Assembly: GCA_041627895.1 (NCBI GenBank)
Contig: JBFKQC010000079.1
Coordinates: 1 to 17,566 of the forward strand
Direction: 5' to 3'
From: JBFKQC01 sp041627895
Lineage (GTDB): Bacteria; Pseudomonadota; Alphaproteobacteria; Rhodobacterales; Rhodobacteraceae
Length of the DNA stretch: 17,566 bases
Shown here: piece after piece, positions 7,655-14,757 of the stretch
How positions within the stretch are numbered: position 1 is the first letter of the stretch
Layout of the letters: each line of letters begins with the position of its first letter
Notes under the pieces: generated by a model
What the model saw: only the letters and a program-made list of their open reading frames with translations
What the model was told of the DNA's origin: nothing
The model's database searches: none
Made by a program: the position numbers and the translations under genes

Positions 7655-7713
7655 GGTCGCTGGGATAGGGGGGCGCAGAGAACGGCGAATTGTCCCGAAC
7701 GAGAGCCGAAATC

Positions 7714-9339
7714 ATGCCGAAAAAATACGAAGCGCTTCGCATCGGCAAGTTCAGCTATTCCCTGAAAACCAGGGAATTACAGGATGATAGCGGCCAGCCC
7801 GTCGCGCTGCGCAGCCAAAGCGCCGAGGTCCTGGCCTGTCTGGCGGACCGCGCCGGCCGGATGGTCTCGAAAGACGAACTGATCGCCGCCGTCTGGGCCG
7901 ACACCTTCGTGACCGACGACAGCCTGGTGCAATGCATCGGCGACATCCGCCGCGCGCTCGGCGACGATCGGCACCGGATCGTGCAGACCTTCCCGAAAAA
8001 GGGCTACCGGCTGAATGCCGCGCCGGTCCGGCCCGGGGCGCCGGCGCGGCGGCTGCGCTGGCCGCGCCCTGCGCCCGGTGCCGCGCTGGCGGTGCTGGCC
8101 GTGGCGGCGCTGGCCTGGGCGTTCCTGGCCGGCCCCTTCGGCGCCCCGCAGCGGAGCGGGGACATGCCGCGCATCGCGGTGCTGCCGTTCGACGATTTCA
8201 GCGCCGGGCCGGACCGGGGCTATCTCAGCGACGCCATCGCCGAGGGGATCATCACCGAACTGGCGCGCAGCCGCACCTTCGCGGTGATCGCGCGCAATTC
8301 CAGCTTCCGCTACCGCGTCAGCGACGCCGACATGCGCCGGATCGCCGAGGAACTGGGCGTGCACTACATCCTGGAAGGCAGCCAGCAGAAGAGCGGCAAC
8401 AAGCTGAAGGTCACGGCGCAACTGGTCGACGCGACGAGCGGCGCGCATATCTGGGCGCATTCCTACGACCAGGAGATCGGCGATCTCTTCGTGGTGCAGG
8501 ACCACATCATCCGCACCGTCGCCGACCGCGTCGGAATTCGCATCGAACGCCCCCTGCCCGGCAGCGACCCCGACAGGGTCAATGCGCTGCACCATTACCT
8601 GGCGGGCCTCGAGGCGATCCGGGCGGACTATAACGAAGAGACCAACGGCATGGTCTTCGAAGCCGGCCGCAGGGCCATCGCGGCCGACCCGGAGGCGCAT
8701 TTCGGCTATCTGGCACTGGCCTTCGCCAGCCGCGGCGCGGCGACGTTCGGCTGGCACGGGCTGGACCGCGACGCGACGCTGGCCGAGGGGCTCGGCTATG
8801 CGCAAAGGGCGCTCGACATCGCGCCGGACGATCCCGAAGTGCATTATGCCTTCGCACGGCTCTATACCGAAACCGGCGACCGCGACCTGGCGCTGGCGAG
8901 CTTCGCCAAGGCCATCGCGCTCAATCCGAGCGCGTCCGACTACCTCGTCGCCAGCACCACGCCGATGCTCTACGCCGGCGGACAGGTCGACGCGGCCATC
9001 GCGCGGCTGGAACAGGCGATGGGCATCGATCCGTTCCACGAGGACTGGTATCACTGGCAGATGGGCTGGGCGCTGTGGGAGAAGGACGATTGCGACGGCG
9101 CGCTGGCGGCGATGCAGCGGATGAAGAAGATCCCCCGGGGCGCGCACCGGATGCTGGCGGGGATCTATGCCTGTCTCGGCGAGGCCGACAAGGCGCAGGA
9201 CGCCTACAAGGTGTTCTACACCGACAGCGACGAGCCGACGATTGCCGAGCAGCGCGCGGAGTGGGAGGACATCTGGACCGCGCCGGGCAGCCTGGAGCGC
9301 TGGCTCGACCACATGCGGATTGCGGGGATGAAGGATTAG
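7714..9339 (+). CDS. Membrane-anchored winged-helix regulator with TolB-like and TPR domains
   Basis: The protein has 541 residues from ATG 7714; a TTG at 7690 would add 8 residues and is less likely. Residues 8-100 form an OmpR/CadC-type winged helix (ALRSQSAEVLACLADRAG, ending FPKKGYRL). Residues 121-140 form a single TM segment. Residues 152-275 resemble the TolB-N/FlgO-like domain common in such regulators (RIAVLPFDDFS, GYLSDAIAEGI, YILEGSQQKSG, IWAHSYD). Residues 325-505 contain TPR-like helices (HYAFARLYTETGDRDLALASFAKAIALNP). The order implies cytoplasmic DNA binding and a periplasmic sensing half, as in CadC/ToxR-type one-component regulators. No adenylate cyclase domain is present, although homologues are often annotated that way. 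It is divergent from the small secreted protein gene, and the repeat between them is a natural operator candidate. Confidence 0.87.
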   Translation: MPKKYEALRIGKFSYSLKTRELQDDSGQPVALRSQSAEVLACLADRAGRMVSKDELIAAVWADTFVTDDSLVQCIGDIRRALGDDRHRIVQTFPKKGYRLNAAPVRPGAPARRLRWPRPAPGAALAVLAVAALAWAFLAGPFGAPQRSGDMPRIAVLPFDDFSAGPDRGYLSDAIAEGIITELARSRTFAVIARNSSFRYRVSDADMRRIAEELGVHYILEGSQQKSGNKLKVTAQLVDATSGAHIWAHSYDQEIGDLFVVQDHIIRTVADRVGIRIERPLPGSDPDRVNALHHYLAGLEAIRADYNEETNGMVFEAGRRAIAADPEAHFGYLALAFASRGAATFGWHGLDRDATLAEGLGYAQRALDIAPDDPEVHYAFARLYTETGDRDLALASFAKAIALNPSASDYLVASTTPMLYAGGQVDAAIARLEQAMGIDPFHEDWYHWQMGWALWEKDDCDGALAAMQRMKKIPRGAHRMLAGIYACLGEADKAQDAYKVFYTDSDEPTIAEQRAEWEDIWTAPGSLERWLDHMRIAGMKD

Positions 9340-9374
9340 CCGGCGGGCAGGCGACGGGCCAAGACAAGCGGCTA

Positions 9375-9382
9375 GACCGGTC
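9375..9382. repeat. Short palindrome with flanking inverted arms
   Basis: GACCGGTC is a perfect 8-bp palindrome, flanked by CGGCT on the left and AGCCG on the right. It lies 38 bp before the first member of the TCGA-centred array described next and may be a degenerate relative of it. Confidence 0.35.
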
Positions 9383-9404
9383 CGAAGCCGTCACGCACCA
9401 TGGC

Positions 9405-9496
9405 GAAAGCCGCGTCGACGCGGCTTTCTCGCGCGCGCTCGACCGCGCGTGCGCCGCCCGTCGACAGGCGGCCGGCATGGTCCGTCGACGGACCAT
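9405..9496. repeat. Array of four TCGA-centred inverted repeats
   Basis: Four inverted repeats follow one another. Unit 1 (9405-9428) is a perfect 24-bp palindrome with arm GAAAGCCGCGTC. Unit 2 (9432-9449) is CGCGCG-CTCGAC-CGCGCG. Unit 3 (9453-9472) is GCCGCC-CGTCGACA-GGCGGC. Unit 4 (9477-9496) is a perfect 20-bp palindrome with arm ATGGTCCGTC. Each has TCGA at its centre (9415, 9439, 9461, 9485), spaced 24, 22 and 24 bp. The first, followed by TTTCTC, could terminate the upstream regulator gene. The whole lies between convergent genes. Confidence 0.7.
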
Positions 9497-9530
9497 TCGC
9501 GCCAGGCCCGGCAGCGCGGGTCAGGAATGC

Positions 9531-9552
9531 AAAACGGGGCCCGGAGGCCCCG
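9531..9552 (-). terminator. Rho-independent terminator of rplY
   Basis: On the minus strand, CGGGGCC and GGCCCCG form a 7-bp GC stem (9552-9535) with a 4-base loop, followed by TTTTG (9534-9530). It lies 27 bases after the rplY stop and has the classic layout. Confidence 0.75.
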
Positions 9553-9579
9553 CAGTTCGCAGCGTTCCGACGCCGAGGA

Positions 9580-10254
9580 CTATTCCTCGTCGCCCTCGCC
9601 CCCGGCTTCGGCCTCTTCGCCGGCCAGCGGCACCTCGTCGGCGGCGACCTCTTCGCCCTCTTCCTCTTCCTCGTCGGCGCGCAGGCCCGACGGGGCCGAG
9701 ATGTTGGCGATCACGAAGTCGCGGTCGATCGTGGGCCGGGTGCCCTCGGGCAGCGTCACCATGCTGATCGTCACGACGTCGTTGATGTCCAGCCCGGTCA
9801 GGTCGACGGTGATGTGATCCGGAATCTCGGACGCGGTCACCACAAGCTCGACCTCGGGGCGCACCACGGTCAGCACGCCGCCCTTCTTGATCCCGGGCGC
9901 GATCGCCTCGTTCTCGAACTCGACCGGAATGTAGAGCTTGACCTTCGAGGTCCGGCGCAGGCGCATGAGATCGACATGCGTGGGCAGGTCCTTGACCACG
10001 TCGCGCTGCACGCCGCGGCAGATCACGCGGACGTCGTCATGGCCGTCCACCTTGAGGTTGAAGAGCGTCGACAGGAAGCGGCCCGCCTTCAGCGTCTTCA
10101 AGAGCTGGTTGTAGGGAATGGTGATCGGCAGCGGATCGACGCCGCCCCCGTAGACGATGCCTGGCACCAGATTTTCGCGGCGTGCCTGACGGGCGGCCCC
10201 CTTGCCTGTCCCCGTCCGTTCCGCGGCGATGAGATCGGGAATCCCGCCGGCCAT
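9580..10254 (-). CDS. rplY: 50S ribosomal protein L25/general stress protein Ctc
   Basis: The protein has 224 residues. The open frame runs on far upstream, but the real start is the ATG at 10254: AAGGAG lies about 7 bases before it, and the protein then begins with the family pattern MAGGIPDLIAAERTGTGKGAARQARRE. Residues 1-97 are the L25 5S rRNA-binding domain (PGIVYGGG, THVDLMR). Residues 98-190 are the TL5/Ctc C-terminal beta domain (VKLYIPVEFENE, GTRPTIDRDFVIA). Residues 194-224 form an acidic tail, usual in alphaproteobacterial L25. It binds 5S rRNA in the large ribosomal subunit. In Rhodobacterales pth normally follows directly; here a secreted protein gene and an opposite-strand regulator intervene. 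Confidence 0.95.
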   Translation of the reverse strand: MAGGIPDLIAAERTGTGKGAARQARRENLVPGIVYGGGVDPLPITIPYNQLLKTLKAGRFLSTLFNLKVDGHDDVRVICRGVQRDVVKDLPTHVDLMRLRRTSKVKLYIPVEFENEAIAPGIKKGGVLTVVRPEVELVVTASEIPDHITVDLTGLDINDVVTISMVTLPEGTRPTIDRDFVIANISAPSGLRADEEEEEGEEVAADEVPLAGEEAEAGGEGDEE

Positions 10255-10274
10255 TGGAAGTCTCCTTGATTGAG

Positions 10275-10320
10275 GGGGCATCCTCCAAGGGTGTATGCCC
10301 CGAATGAAGCGCCGCCTATA
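10275..10320 (-). promoter_or_regulatory. rplY leader: candidate -10 and 5' UTR stem-loop
   Basis: On the minus strand TATAGG (10320-10315) is a plausible -10; no clear -35 at 17 bp is visible. The transcript would then hold a hairpin with arms GGGGCAT (10301-10295) and ATGCCCC (10281-10275) and a 13-base loop, ending 7-8 bases before the AAGGAG ribosome binding site. It could modulate rplY translation, but no known leader family was recognised. Confidence 0.35.
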
Positions 10321-10422
10321 GGACAGAACCGCCACGATGGGAAGGGCAAATGTCGATTGCCGATTGGCACGGCCCGCGGCACCGGATAGTCCGGTTCGGG
10401 CCGCCCTGTCCCGGAGATGTGC

Positions 10423-11583
10423 ATGTCTGTCGTCAAGGCGTTGAGATTGTCGCGCGCGCCGGCCGCCGCGCTGATGGCGGTGGGCATGCTGTGGGGCGGC
10501 TTCGCGGCCTTGGTGCCGGATATCAAGGCCGCCGTCGGCGCCTCGGATGCCGGGCTCGGCGCGGCGCTTCTGATGTCGGCCGTCGGCGGGCTGATCTCGA
10601 TGGCGCTGGCGCCGCGGATCGGCCGGGCGCTGGGGCGGCTCGGCCTGCCGCTGATCGGCGCCGCGCTCTGTCTGGCGTTCCTCTACCCGGCCTTCGCCAC
10701 CGGCGTCGCCACGCTCGGCGCCGCGATGTTCGCCATGGGCGCCACCGTGGCGCTTCTCGACATCACCGCCAATGTCGAGATCAGCGCCCGCGAGGCGCGC
10801 CACCGCGTGCACCTGATGAACGTGAACCACGCAATGTTCTCCTTCGCCTTCGCCGCGACCGCCTTCGGCACCGGGCTGGCAAGGCAGGCGGGATACGGCC
10901 CCGGCCAGGTGCTGCCGGTGCTCGGCCTCCTGAACCTGGGCCTGGTCTGGCTGATGTGGAGCCCACGCCTGAAAGGCCCGTCGGCGGGCGCCGGGACCGA
11001 GGCCGAGACGCCGCGCCGCCCGCCCTGGCTGGCGATCGGCCTGACCGGGCTGGTGCTGTTCGCCTCGTTCATCGGCGAGAACGCGACCGAGGCCTGGTCG
11101 GCGCTGCATATCGAGCGCACGCTCGGCGCCGCGCCGGGCGAAGGCAGCCTCGGCCCGGCGATGCTAGGCCTGGTGATGGGGATCGGCCGGCTATCGGGCC
11201 AGGTCGCGGCCGAGCGGCTGGGTCACGGCCGGGTGATCTTCTGGTCGGCGGCGCTGGGCATCGCCGGGGCGTTGACCATCGCGGCGGCGCCCAGCGTGGC
11301 CGTGGTGGTGGCCGGCGTCGCGGTCACGGCGCTGGGGATGGCGGTGATCGTGCCCTCGGCGAACTCGATCCTGGGCGCGCACGTGACCGAACGCCAGCGG
11401 GCCCATGCGCTGTCGCGCGCCTGGATGCTGGGCATCGTCGGCTTCTTCATCGGACCGGCGATGATGGGCGGGATCTCCGAGATGCTGGGACTGCGCGCCT
11501 CCTTCGTCGCGGTCAGCGGCGTGATCGCGCTGATCCTCCCCGCGGTCTGGTTGCTGGAGCGCCAGCCGCGTGCCATTGCGTGA
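10423..11583 (+). CDS. MFS transporter
   Basis: The protein has 386 residues from ATG 10423, chosen because CCGGAG ends 6 bases before it; an in-frame ATG at 10417 lies inside that site. The sequence is a run of about 12 hydrophobic helices with a hydrophilic central loop (PRLKGPSAGAGTEAETPRRP, near 185-205) between two six-helix halves, as in the major facilitator superfamily. The first helix reads MLWGGFAALVPDIKAAVG and the loop after helix 2 reads APRIGRALGRLG, a motif A-like segment. LLDITANVEI and MNVNHAMFSFA are reminiscent of YbjJ-type MFS proteins, but the substrate is unknown. It is an inner-membrane protein. It diverges from rplY. Its stop codon falls inside a 15-bp tandem repeat. 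Confidence 0.88.
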   Translation: MSVVKALRLSRAPAAALMAVGMLWGGFAALVPDIKAAVGASDAGLGAALLMSAVGGLISMALAPRIGRALGRLGLPLIGAALCLAFLYPAFATGVATLGAAMFAMGATVALLDITANVEISAREARHRVHLMNVNHAMFSFAFAATAFGTGLARQAGYGPGQVLPVLGLLNLGLVWLMWSPRLKGPSAGAGTEAETPRRPPWLAIGLTGLVLFASFIGENATEAWSALHIERTLGAAPGEGSLGPAMLGLVMGIGRLSGQVAAERLGHGRVIFWSAALGIAGALTIAAAPSVAVVVAGVAVTALGMAVIVPSANSILGAHVTERQRAHALSRAWMLGIVGFFIGPAMMGGISEMLGLRASFVAVSGVIALILPAVWLLERQPRAIA

Positions 11584-11650
11584 GGGGCCGTTGCGTGGCG
11601 GGCCGCTGCGTTTCGGGCCGTTGCGTGGCGGGCCGTTGCGTGGCGGGCCG
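11576..11650 (+). repeat. Five tandem 15-bp repeats across the MFS stop codon
   Basis: Units start at 11576, 11591, 11606, 11621 and 11636. The consensus is TTGCGTGGCGGGCCG; units 2, 4 and 5 are identical, unit 3 begins CTGCGTTTC, and unit 1 has TGAGG in place of TGGCG. The TGA of unit 1 is the MFS stop codon. Because 15 is a multiple of 3, readthrough would give repeated AVAWR-type pentapeptides up to a TAA near 11680. Confidence 0.85.
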
Positions 11651-12035
11651 TAACGCCGCGCGGTGCGGTCGGAATTGGTTAACCCCGGCGCGGTATACCC
11701 CGGCCCCGAAGCTTCCGCGCGGGCAGAAATCCGCGTGATACCAGATGTCCGGTCCCTTGCCGCACACCCGGCGGGGACGGCCCAAAGATCGCTCGGGGAC
11801 TTAAAACCTCCCCGGGGCCCTGGGGGCAGTGCCCCCGGACAGACCTACCGGCGGCGCCGCCACCTTCTGGACGCGAAACCGCAGCCCCATCGCAGAGCAC
11901 CGCATGACGCACCGCCGCCCCGGGCAGCCGGTCGGCGCCGCATCCTGCGCATTCGCGCGCTTCCTCCCAATGGGAGCCCGCGCGCCGCTTCACCGCGGCC
12001 AAACGCGCGCGCCCGCGCATCGCGCGGCGCTGGGG
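11584..12035. other. Intergenic region between the convergent MFS and alpha-hydroxy-acid dehydrogenase genes
   Basis: No convincing gene is seen. After the 15-bp repeats come a GC-rich hairpin element (11802-11836) and an imperfect stem at 11955-11985: GCGCGC and CTCCC on the left pair with GGGAG and GCGCGC on the right, with symmetric 3-base internal loops and an AAT loop. The open frames that cross this stretch have no ribosome binding sites or recognisable protein patterns. Confidence 0.5.
11802..11836 (-). terminator. GC-rich hairpin element, possible terminator of the dehydrogenase gene
   Basis: On the minus strand GGGGGC-ACT-GCCCCC (11836-11822) is followed by a second C/G block and then GAGGTTTTAAG. 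Similar extragenic sequences, a GGGGGC(A/T)CTGCCCCC hairpin followed by CCCCGGAGG and a T-rich stretch, are remembered as common after genes in Rhodobacterales. It lies about 200 bp past the stop of the minus-strand gene ending at 12036. The family link is from memory and unverified. Confidence 0.45.
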
Positions 12036-13211
12036 TCAGCTCTCGCCGCCCGCCCAGGCCCCGGCGAACCCGTCCGGCACCAGCAGGATGTCGCGGCCAA
12101 GCTCGTCGATCCGCCGCCGCCCGCACAGCGCCATCGAGTAGTCCAGCTCCTTGTGGATCACCTCCAGCGCCCGCGTCACCCCGGCCTGGCCCATCGCCCC
12201 CAGCCCATAGACGAAGGCGCGGCCGATATAGGTGCCCTTCGCGCCCATCGCCAGCGCCTTCAGCACGTCCTGCCCGGACCGGATGCCGCTGTCGAGATGC
12301 ACCTCGACCTTGTCGCCGACCGCGTCCATGATCGCGGGCAGCGCGCGGATCGCGCTCAGCGCCCCGTCAAGCTGGCGCCCACCGTGGTTCGACACGATGA
12401 TCGCGTCGGCGCCCACGTTCAGCGCCTGCCGCGCGTCCTCGGCATCGAGAATACCCTTCAGAATGAGCGGCCCGCCCCAAAGCCGCTTGACCTCTTTCAC
12501 CTTCTCCCAGTCCAGCGACGGATCAAAGCTTTCCGCCGCCCAGGACGACAGCGACGACAGGTTGCTGACGCCCTTGGCGTGGCCGACGATGTTGCCGAAG
12601 GTGCGCCGTTTCGTCCCGAGCATCGCCAGGCCCCAGGACCACTTGGTCGCGAGGTCCAGGATGTTGCCGACCGAGGGCCTCAGCGGCACCGTCAGCCCGT
12701 TCTTCAGGTCCTTGTGGCGCTGGCCGAGGATCTGCAGATCGAGCGTCAGCACCAGCGCCGAGCACTTCGCTTCCCTGGCGCGCTCGATCATGCGCACGAC
12801 GAAATCCCAGTCGCGCATCACGTAAAGCTGGAACCAGAACGGTTTGTCGGTGTTGTCCGCCACATCCTCGACCGAACAGACCGACATCGTCGACAGCGTG
12901 AACTGGGTGCCGAACTCGTGCGCCGCGCGGGCGGCGAGAATCTCGCCGTCGGCCCATTGCATCCCGGTCGAGCCCACCGGCGCCAGCACCACCGGCATGG
13001 CGACGTCCTGGCCGATCATCCGGGTCGCGGTCGAGCGCCCGGTCATGTCCACCGCCACCCGCTGCCTGAGCCGCAGCAGATCGAAATCCGAGGAATTCTC
13101 GCGAAACGTCTGCTCGGTCCAGGACCCGCTTTCGCAGTAATCGTAGAACATCTTCGGCACACGCCGCCGATAGAGCCGCCTGAGGTCGTCGATCTCGGTG
13201 ATGACGGGCAT
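12036..13211 (-). CDS. FMN-dependent alpha-hydroxy-acid dehydrogenase (lactate dehydrogenase LldD-like)
   Basis: The protein has 391 residues, usual for the family. ATG 13211 is preceded by AAAGGA about 9 bases upstream. Active-site features are in place: YDYCESGSWTE (23-33) with Y23, LAPVGSTGM (76-84), FQLYV with Y130, LTLD with D158, LKGI with K252 at the flavin, SNHGGRQLD with catalytic base H276 and substrate-binding R279, and DSGIRSG (307-313) with GTYIGRAF (326-333) for the FMN phosphate. It oxidises a 2-hydroxy acid to a 2-oxo acid, probably passing electrons to quinone. L-lactate is the most common substrate in such annotations, but mandelate or glycolate cannot be excluded, so no symbol is given. 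It stands alone, divergent from the ZIP transporter gene; no regulator or permease is adjacent. Confidence 0.9.
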   Translation of the reverse strand: MPVITEIDDLRRLYRRRVPKMFYDYCESGSWTEQTFRENSSDFDLLRLRQRVAVDMTGRSTATRMIGQDVAMPVVLAPVGSTGMQWADGEILAARAAHEFGTQFTLSTMSVCSVEDVADNTDKPFWFQLYVMRDWDFVVRMIERAREAKCSALVLTLDLQILGQRHKDLKNGLTVPLRPSVGNILDLATKWSWGLAMLGTKRRTFGNIVGHAKGVSNLSSLSSWAAESFDPSLDWEKVKEVKRLWGGPLILKGILDAEDARQALNVGADAIIVSNHGGRQLDGALSAIRALPAIMDAVGDKVEVHLDSGIRSGQDVLKALAMGAKGTYIGRAFVYGLGAMGQAGVTRALEVIHKELDYSMALCGRRRIDELGRDILLVPDGFAGAWAGGES

Positions 13212-13252
13212 TGCTGGGGTCCTTTCCCGCAAAAACTGGTCAGGTCTTCGTA

Positions 13253-13268
13253 CCAATGCCCGGATTGG
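13253..13268. promoter_or_regulatory. Candidate operator CCAAT-N6-ATTGG
   Basis: CCAAT (13253-13257) and ATTGG (13264-13268) are perfect inverted arms around GCCCGG. They lie in the 127-bp region between the divergent dehydrogenase and ZIP genes, about 45 bp from the former start. The arms are only 5 bp, so this is tentative. Confidence 0.28.
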
Positions 13269-13338
13269 CTGACAATGCGTCGCCTTGCGCCGTGCCCGCA
13301 TAGCTGCTTTGCCTCGGGAAGCGATCGGCGGGGGCGGC

Positions 13339-14112
13339 ATGGACATCGTGACGACCGGAATACTGGCAAGCCTCGGCGCCGGGCTGATGACCGGGGTCGG
13401 CGCCGTGCCGGTGCTGTTCGGCCGGTCGGTTCCGCAAGGCCTGAACGACGCCTTCCTGGGCTTCGCCGCGGGCGTGATGCTGTCGGCGGCGTTCCTGTCG
13501 CTGATCCTGCCCGGCATCGACGCCGGCGCGGCCGCCTATGGCGGTCAGGCGCGCGCGGCGCTGGTCGCGGCGGCGGGGATCGCGCTGGGCGCGCTGGCCG
13601 TCGCCGCGCTGAACGAGGCGCTGCCGCACGAGCATTTCGTGCACGGCACCGAGGGGCGCGACCCGGGCACGCTCGCGCGGATCTGGCTTTTCGTCTTCGC
13701 GATCACGATCCACAATTTTCCCGAGGGCCTTGCCGTCGGCGTCGGCTTTGGCGGCGGCGACGTGGCGCGGGGAATGTCGCTGGCCACCGGGATCGGGCTG
13801 CAGAACGCGCCCGAGGGGCTGGCCGTGGCGCTGGCGCTGCGCGGGCAGGGATACCGGCGCGGCACGGCGGTCTTCGTCGCGCTAGCGACCGGGCTGATCG
13901 AACCCGTCGGCGGCGCGCTGGGGGTCTGGGCGGTGCACGCCTCGGCCGCGCTTCTGCCCTGGGGGCTGACCTTCGCGGCCGGTGCGATGATGTACATCAT
14001 CAGCCACGAGATCATCCCCGAGACCCACCGCCACGGCCACCAGAACGCCGCGACGGCGGGGCTGGTGCTGGGCCTGGTCGTGATGATGGTTCTGGACGTC
14101 ACGCTGGGATAG
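13339..14112 (+). CDS. ZIP family metal transporter
   Basis: The protein has 257 residues from ATG 13339, which is preceded by a purine-rich GGCGGGGGCGGC; the longer open frame upstream starts in poor context. About eight TM helices are visible. The ZIP signature helices are clear: TIHNFPEGLAVGVGF (123-137; H125, N126, E129) in TM4 and GLQNAPEGLAVALAL (153-167; N156, E159) in TM5. SHEIIPETHRHGH (222-234) follows in TM6 and its loop. Together these form the divalent metal path for Zn, Fe or related ions into the cytoplasm. A histidine-containing segment (ALPHEHFVHG, 94-103) precedes TM4. It is an inner-membrane protein. Metal specificity cannot be told from sequence. It is convergent with the LuxR-type gene. 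Confidence 0.92.
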   Translation: MDIVTTGILASLGAGLMTGVGAVPVLFGRSVPQGLNDAFLGFAAGVMLSAAFLSLILPGIDAGAAAYGGQARAALVAAAGIALGALAVAALNEALPHEHFVHGTEGRDPGTLARIWLFVFAITIHNFPEGLAVGVGFGGGDVARGMSLATGIGLQNAPEGLAVALALRGQGYRRGTAVFVALATGLIEPVGGALGVWAVHASAALLPWGLTFAAGAMMYIISHEIIPETHRHGHQNAATAGLVLGLVVMMVLDVTLG

Positions 14113-14181
14113 CGCCGCCCCACCCGGCACCCGCGGGCGGCCGGCAGCGCACCGCCGGGTACCGGCACGCGGCGTTGGCGA

Positions 14182-14197
14182 AGCCGCCGCGGCGGCT
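14182..14197. terminator. Perfect 16-bp GC palindrome between convergent genes
   Basis: AGCCGCCG and CGGCGGCT form a perfect palindrome in the 93-bp gap between the ZIP gene and the LuxR-type gene. It may act as a terminator for either side, but no T run follows on either strand. Confidence 0.35.
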
Positions 14198-14205
14198 CGG
14201 CGCGG

Positions 14206-14739
14206 TCAGGACTCCGCGGTTTCCCGGCGCCCGGTCTGCGACGGCGTGCCGCCGACCAGCGCCTCGGCCATCAGGTGGTCGATGAACAGGCTCAGCAGTT
14301 GCGGCCGCCCGCTGACCCCGGCCTTGCGGTAGATCGCGTTGCTCTGCGCCTTCACGGTTCCTTCCGAGGTCTGCCGCGCCGCCGCGATCTCCTGCAGGCT
14401 CAGCCCCTTGATCGCGAACAGCGCCACGTCGCGCTCGGCCGCGGTCAGGCCCCAGTCGTCGAAATGCTCTTCCAGAAGGTCCATGAACGCGCCGGAGGCC
14501 ACGCGCAACTGCGCCTCGGCCCGGGACGAGCGCGCATGGGCGCGGAACAGCATCGTCGTGCCCAGCACGAGCCCCAGCAACAGCCCCAGCGCCGCGCCGA
14601 TTTCCAGCAACTCGCGGGTCTGCCAGCTGATCGGGGTCGACCGCAGGCCGAACAGCCCCGACAGGAGATCCCACAGAAACACCAGCGTGCAGGCCGCCTG
14701 CACCACGATGATGCCGACCAGAACCGGCAGCCGGCTCAT
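14206..14739 (-). CDS. Membrane-tethered LuxR-type HTH protein
   Basis: The protein has 177 residues. Two hydrophobic segments (about 5-30 and 45-66) suggest a helical hairpin in the inner membrane with a short external loop. A polar linker follows (FRAHARSSRAEAQLRV), and then a LuxR/GerE-type HTH near 98-155: LTAAERDVALFAIKGLSLQEIAAARQ, then SEGTVKAQSNAIYRKAGV and LLSLFIDHL. In this family LTxxExxVL and the GTVKxxxxxIYRKxGV recognition helix contact DNA. No receiver or autoinducer domain is present, so any input must come through the membrane part or a partner. It follows two genes for secreted acidic proteins, 18 bp after the second, and is probably cotranscribed with them. That makes those proteins candidate sensors or targets. 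Confidence 0.87.
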   Translation of the reverse strand: MSRLPVLVGIIVVQAACTLVFLWDLLSGLFGLRSTPISWQTRELLEIGAALGLLLGLVLGTTMLFRAHARSSRAEAQLRVASGAFMDLLEEHFDDWGLTAAERDVALFAIKGLSLQEIAAARQTSEGTVKAQSNAIYRKAGVSGRPQLLSLFIDHLMAEALVGGTPSQTGRRETAES

Positions 14740-14757
14740 GCCGCGGTCCCCGTCGCG

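Noticed and set aside
7690..7713. TTG start for the membrane regulator
   Set aside because: The ATG at 7714 lies 24 bases later with a purine-rich GAGAG before it, and the extra 8 residues add nothing to the winged-helix fold.
10357..10390. Promoter for the MFS gene (TTGCCG and GATAGT)
   Set aside because: The spacer is 22 bp, too long for a typical sigma-70 promoter.
10255..11109. Long minus-strand N-terminal extension that would make L25 a 509-residue protein
   Set aside because: It runs antisense to the MFS gene, has no L25-like content, and the ATG at 10254 has a strong ribosome binding site and the correct family start.
11679..12020. Minus-strand open frame of 113 residues downstream of the dehydrogenase gene
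   Set aside because: No ribosome binding site or family pattern was seen and it crosses two hairpin elements.
11829..14285. 818-residue plus-strand open frame
   Set aside because: It is a shadow of the hydroxy-acid dehydrogenase (opposite strand) and of the ZIP gene in another frame; it has no recognisable domains and an Arg/Ala/Pro-rich composition.
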